Positions 39,844 through 42,754 of a stretch of 42,754 bases of DNA are shown one piece after another (position 1 is the first letter of the stretch; every line of letters starts with the position of its first letter). The DNA comes from Actinomycetes bacterium (GTDB lineage Bacteria; Actinomycetota; Acidimicrobiia; Acidimicrobiales; Palsa-688). The stretch is taken from contig JAJZIY010000024.1 in assembly GCA_021828475.1 (NCBI GenBank), positions 1 to 42,754 of the forward strand. The letters are read 5' to 3'. The translations under genes were made by a program, and so were the position numbers. The notes below the pieces were generated by a model, which saw only the letters and a list, made by a program, of their open reading frames with translations, was not told the DNA's origin and did not search any database.

Positions 39844-40815
39844 TCAGATGCGGGCCAGCTCGCGGGCGCCGGTGACGCCCACCTGCACAGTCTGGTCCCG
39901 GGCCACAGGATCGTAGGCGTAGAGCCCCAGGTTGAAGAAAACCATGGCCACGACCAGCACCGTGGCCCCCGTCAGGTGCACCGCGACCAGGGCGACGGGG
40001 TCGCCCGTGAAGTACTGCGTGTAGCCGACCGCGGCCTGGGCCACCAGGACGACCAGCAGCACCTCGGCCCGGCGCAAGACGTCCTGGGGCACGCGCGCCC
40101 GGTGCATGGACCACATCGTCGCCACCGTGAGGGCGAGCAACAGCTCCACAGAGGTGCCGTGCAGCTGGGCCACCGTGTGCAGCGAGAAGTGAAACCTTGG
40201 CACTCCGGGCGCCCCGGCGTGAGGGCCGGTCGAGGTGACCACCGTGCCGAGCGTGACCACGACGAAGGTCCAGGCCAGCATGGCCCTGCCGGCCAGCACG
40301 TGGCCCCTGGGCACCAGACGGCGGCCGGGCGCGCCGTCGGGGCGGCGGCACCTTTGGTAGAGCACGGCGGCATCGACGACCAGGACCATGGCCAGAAGGA
40401 AGTGGGCCATGACGAAGGGGGGGGCCAGCTTGTTGAGGACCGTCAGGCCGCCGAGCACGATCTCGGCGAAGACGCCGGCCACCAGGCCCCAGGACAACCA
40501 GGCCAGGTCGGAGCGGCGGGGACGCCGGCGCAGGGAGGCCAGGGCGACGAGCACGATGCCGATGGTGAGCACCACGTTGACCAGGCGGTTGCCGAACTCG
40601 ACCCAGGCGTGGAACTGCAGCGGGGCGACGATGCTCGTAGCCGTGCAGGTGGGCCAGTCGGAGCAGCCCAGGCCACTGCCGGTCAGGCGCACGGCCCCCC
40701 CGCTCACCACTCCTACGGCCAGTGCGACAACTGTCACAGCCGCGCTCGTCCGCAGGAAGCGAGGGGTGGCCGACAGCGCCCAGAGGCGCCTGGCTGTCGT
40801 GGCCGGAGCGTGCAT
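39844..40815 (-). CDS. ctaA: Heme A synthase
   Basis: A 323-residue membrane enzyme that oxidises heme O to heme A for cytochrome c oxidase. Eight helices are visible. The extracellular Cys pair Cys51/Cys57 is in GCSDWPTC. Heme-ligand histidines are in FHAWVEFGNRL (with the conserved Glu), MAHFLLA, QLHGTSVE and AVHLTGA. ATG 40815 has TAGCAT 8 nt upstream, so it is probably leaderless; GTG 40821 is the alternative. It heads the clpS operon and is divergent from ctaB across 118 bp, so the two heme A steps can be controlled together. Confidence 0.93.
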   Translation of the reverse strand: MHAPATTARRLWALSATPRFLRTSAAVTVVALAVGVVSGGAVRLTGSGLGCSDWPTCTATSIVAPLQFHAWVEFGNRLVNVVLTIGIVLVALASLRRRPRRSDLAWLSWGLVAGVFAEIVLGGLTVLNKLAPPFVMAHFLLAMVLVVDAAVLYQRCRRPDGAPGRRLVPRGHVLAGRAMLAWTFVVVTLGTVVTSTGPHAGAPGVPRFHFSLHTVAQLHGTSVELLLALTVATMWSMHRARVPQDVLRRAEVLLVVLVAQAAVGYTQYFTGDPVALVAVHLTGATVLVVAMVFFNLGLYAYDPVARDQTVQVGVTGARELARI

Positions 40816-40823
40816 CGCCACCG

Positions 40824-40829
40824 ATGCTA
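40824..40829 (-). promoter_or_regulatory. -10 box for ctaA
   Basis: TAGCAT on the minus strand, 8 nt before ATG 40815. Confidence 0.45.
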
Positions 40830-40896
40830 CGGCGACCGGGGACCGGGTCAGGTACGGGGCCGGCTGAGGTGCACGAGCGCCCAGCCGGGAACCGCT

Positions 40897-40926
40897 TTGT
40901 CGCCAATCTTTCGCAACCCCTAACCT
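40897..40926 (+). promoter_or_regulatory. Promoter for ctaB
   Basis: TTGTCG (40897-40902) and TAACCT (40921-40926) are separated by 18 nt. The -10 ends 7 nt before GTG 40934, indicating leaderless transcription. Confidence 0.55.
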
Positions 40927-40933
40927 TTGTGTG

Positions 40934-41893
40934 GTGGTCAGTAACGCAGCGGCCCTCGAGGTCCGCCCAACAGGCGCCGCGCCGGTCGTCCCGGTGGCGG
41001 CGTCCGCCGAGGTCGAGCCGCGCTCACGTACGGCGGCCCGCGTTGGGGCCTACCTGGCGCTGACCAAGCCCAGGATCGTCGAGCTCCTGCTAGTGACCAC
41101 CGTGCCGACGATGGTGGTAGCTGCCGGCGGCTGGCCGTCGCTCGAGCTCGTCCTGGCGACGCTCCTCGGCGGCGCCCTCTCGGCGGGCGGGGCCAACGCC
41201 GCCAACATGTACCTCGAGCGCGACATCGACGCCGTCATGAACCGGACCTCACGGCGCCCCATCGTGACGGGCGCCGTGACCCCCAGGAACGCCCTGGTCT
41301 TCGCCATCGCGCTGGAGGTCGTGGCGTTCGTGTCGCTGTGGCTTGTCGACAACCTGCTGTCGGCGGCCCTGGCATTGGCGGCTGCCCTGTTCTACGTGTT
41401 CGTCTACACCGCCCTGCTCAAGCGCCGCTCCCCCCAGAACATCGTCATCGGGGGTGCCGCCGGTGCCGTCCCCGCCCTGGTGGGCTGGGCGGCCGTCACG
41501 GGTTCGCTGGGCTGGGCACCGGTGCTGCTCTTCGCCCTCGTCTTCGTGTGGACGCCACCGCACTTCTGGGCCCTGGCGATCCGCTACCGGGACGACTACG
41601 CCCGTGCCGGCGTGCCGATGATGCCGGTGGTGCGCAGCTTCGCCCGCACAAGCGTCGAGATCATGGCCTACTCCGTGGCGACGGTCGCCTGCTCGGCCGC
41701 CTTCGGCGCCGTGGCCCACATGGGCTGGGCCTACTGGGCGACCGCCGCCCTGTCGGGAGCAGTGCTGCTCGGCCTGTCAGCCCAGCTGTGCGCCACCCGC
41801 ACCCCGGCCGTCGCGATGCGGGTCTTCCACTGGTCCATCACCTACCTGAGCCTGGTCTTCGTGGCCATGGCCGTCGACGTGCTCCTGCGTTAG
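40934..41893 (+). CDS. ctaB: Protoheme IX farnesyltransferase (heme O synthase)
   Basis: A 319-residue UbiA-family prenyltransferase that adds farnesyl to heme B, giving heme O for CtaA. The first Asp-rich motif NAANMYLERDIDAVMNRTSRRP begins near residue 88 (N-x3-D-x3-D pattern). A second acidic motif is YRDDYARAGVPMMPV. LTKPRIVELLLVTTVPTM and WTPPHFWALAI are typical. About nine helices are predicted. GTG 40934 is preferred to 40931 from promoter spacing. Its stop lies 12 bp from the stop of the convergent ABC-2 permease gene. Confidence 0.94.
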   Translation: MVSNAAALEVRPTGAAPVVPVAASAEVEPRSRTAARVGAYLALTKPRIVELLLVTTVPTMVVAAGGWPSLELVLATLLGGALSAGGANAANMYLERDIDAVMNRTSRRPIVTGAVTPRNALVFAIALEVVAFVSLWLVDNLLSAALALAAALFYVFVYTALLKRRSPQNIVIGGAAGAVPALVGWAAVTGSLGWAPVLLFALVFVWTPPHFWALAIRYRDDYARAGVPMMPVVRSFARTSVEIMAYSVATVACSAAFGAVAHMGWAYWATAALSGAVLLGLSAQLCATRTPAVAMRVFHWSITYLSLVFVAMAVDVLLR

Positions 41894-41905
41894 GGCAGCC
41901 GCCCT

Positions 41906-42646
41906 TCACTCCCAGCGGAAGGCCCACGCGGCCAGGGACGGAGCGGCAACCGCCCAGACCACCAGCACCACCCAGGCGTGCAGCGGCACCCCGGGCGCGG
42001 CAGCGAGGGTGCCCCGCATCACCTCTGTGAGCGCGTCCCCGGGCAGCAGGTCGGCAGCCGATCGCAGCGGCCCCGGGAGCTTCGCAAGCGAGAAGACCAT
42101 GCCGCCGAGGAAGAGCAGGACCAGCCACAGCGCGTTGGCGAGGGCGAGGACGACGTCGGCTCGCATCGTCCCCGCGAGCAGCAGGCCCAACCCGGCGAAG
42201 GCCGCCGTGCCGGCGACGGCACCGCCGATCACCGCAACGCTGACACCGCCGGCCCCCGGGGCCTGCGCCCAGGGCCGCCAGCCGAGCGCCAGGCCCAGAG
42301 CGACGATGAGGACCACCTGGAGCAACTCGATGGCCACGACCGAGAGCACCTTGGCCACGACCAGGCGCGGGCGTCCGAGAGGGGTGACGCCCAGGCGTTT
42401 CAGCACCTGGTACTCACGCTCGAAGCCGGTCGATATGCCGAGGCTCACCATGCCGGTGGACATGATGGCCAGCGCCAGGATGCCAGGTACCAGGAACGCG
42501 AGCTGGTCGCTCGGCTTGGGGAAGACCTTGGTCAGGGCCAGGAAGGCCAGCAGGCCGAGAGGGATGCCCAGGTTGAGGAGCAGGGACTCGCCTCTTCGCA
42601 TCGTCATGCGGGTCTCGGCCAGGGCCTGGGCGGCGAGCGCCCTCAC
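41906..42646 (-). CDS. ABC-2-type transporter permease
   Basis: A 246-residue membrane protein with six predicted helices. FLVPGILALAIMSTGMVSLG then STGFEREYQVLKRLGVTPL is the standard ABC-2 wording for efflux permeases (drug, polymer or heme-related export). The C-terminus LPGDALTEVMRGTLA is also typical. The GTG start at 42646 falls where an upstream frame ends (GTGA), suggesting an ATPase partner to the right, outside or at the edge of the window. Its neighbourhood with ctaA/ctaB resembles actinobacterial cytochrome-oxidase regions, but the substrate is not known. Confidence 0.87.
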   Translation of the reverse strand: MRALAAQALAETRMTMRRGESLLLNLGIPLGLLAFLALTKVFPKPSDQLAFLVPGILALAIMSTGMVSLGISTGFEREYQVLKRLGVTPLGRPRLVVAKVLSVVAIELLQVVLIVALGLALGWRPWAQAPGAGGVSVAVIGGAVAGTAAFAGLGLLLAGTMRADVVLALANALWLVLLFLGGMVFSLAKLPGPLRSAADLLPGDALTEVMRGTLAAAPGVPLHAWVVLVVWAVAAPSLAAWAFRWE

Positions 42647-42754
42647 CGGGCGTCCCCGTCGCCACGGCGCCGGCCGCTCCGGCGCTCTCCGGCCCGGCGA
42701 CCGGCTCGACCTGGGCCACCCCTCCCGCGTCCGGCTCCACCGCCTGCGGCTGCG
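42647..42754 (-). other. Possible 3' end of an upstream gene (unresolved frame)
   Basis: All three minus frames are open to the window edge. One ends at a TGA overlapping the permease GTG (GDGDAR-stop). Another has better GC3 but runs on into the permease. The stretch is Gly/Ala/Pro/Arg-rich and I cannot choose. An ABC ATPase C-terminal tail would be the expected neighbour. Confidence 0.2.

Overview
The window is high-GC DNA from a free-living actinobacterium (Actinomycetota). Third codon positions are almost all G or C, and GTG and TTG starts are common. A class Acidimicrobiia origin is my best guess, not a demonstrated fact. It rests on a PPOX/F420-type flavin enzyme, a clpS-DUF2017 pair, a divergent ctaA/ctaB heme A pair, a PIG-L deacetylase of the mycothiol-enzyme type and a topoisomerase with streptomycete-ParE-like TOPRIM wording.

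Region 1 (1-22.7 kb) is mostly housekeeping and signalling. It opens with the tail of an ISAzo13-type transposase. A LacI-sensor/PAS/GGDEF diguanylate cyclase follows, convergent with an ACT-domain malic enzyme. Next come a parE-parC topoisomerase operon, a CDP-alcohol phosphatidyltransferase, an inositol-monophosphatase-family enzyme, a drug/metabolite-type transporter and pyrE. A complete osmoprotectant-type ABC importer is arranged as a lipoprotein gene, two back-facing permease genes and a divergent CBS-domain ATPase. A GNAT acetyltransferase, a TPR-like/GGDEF cyclase and a GAF/PAS/GAF/GGDEF/EAL protein complete it, giving three c-di-GMP proteins in all.

Region 2 (22.2-28.8 kb) holds a DinB/DUF664 protein, an unrecognised 696-residue protein, a PIG-L deacetylase, an exported PQQ-type beta-propeller and an EamA transporter. 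A three-copy 20-bp direct repeat lies in one divergent intergenic region.

Region 3 (28.8-36.9 kb) is an accessory mosaic ending next to tRNA-Glu. It contains vsr, a frameshifted short gene, a C5-cytosine methyltransferase with an internal 60-bp-period duplication, an internally deleted ISL3 transposase, a broken serine recombinase joined to a beta-propeller tail, a 14-Asp-box exported protein, a SecD P1-domain fragment carrying an 11-G tract, a truncated IS110 recombinase with its non-coding end, and an intact mntA-hepT toxin-antitoxin pair.

Region 4 (37-42.75 kb) is core again. A minus-strand operon runs ctaA, clpS, DUF2017, PPOX flavin protein, then an unusual S51-peptidase-like domain fused to a CysRS C-terminal domain. 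Divergent ctaB and an ABC-2 permease follow.

At ten genes a TANNNT-like -10 hexamer sits 6-8 nt before the chosen start codon, which points to widespread leaderless transcription. I used this to pick several starts. The most interesting candidates are the frameshifted gene coupled at both ends between the methyltransferase and vsr, and the S51/CysRS fusion protein.
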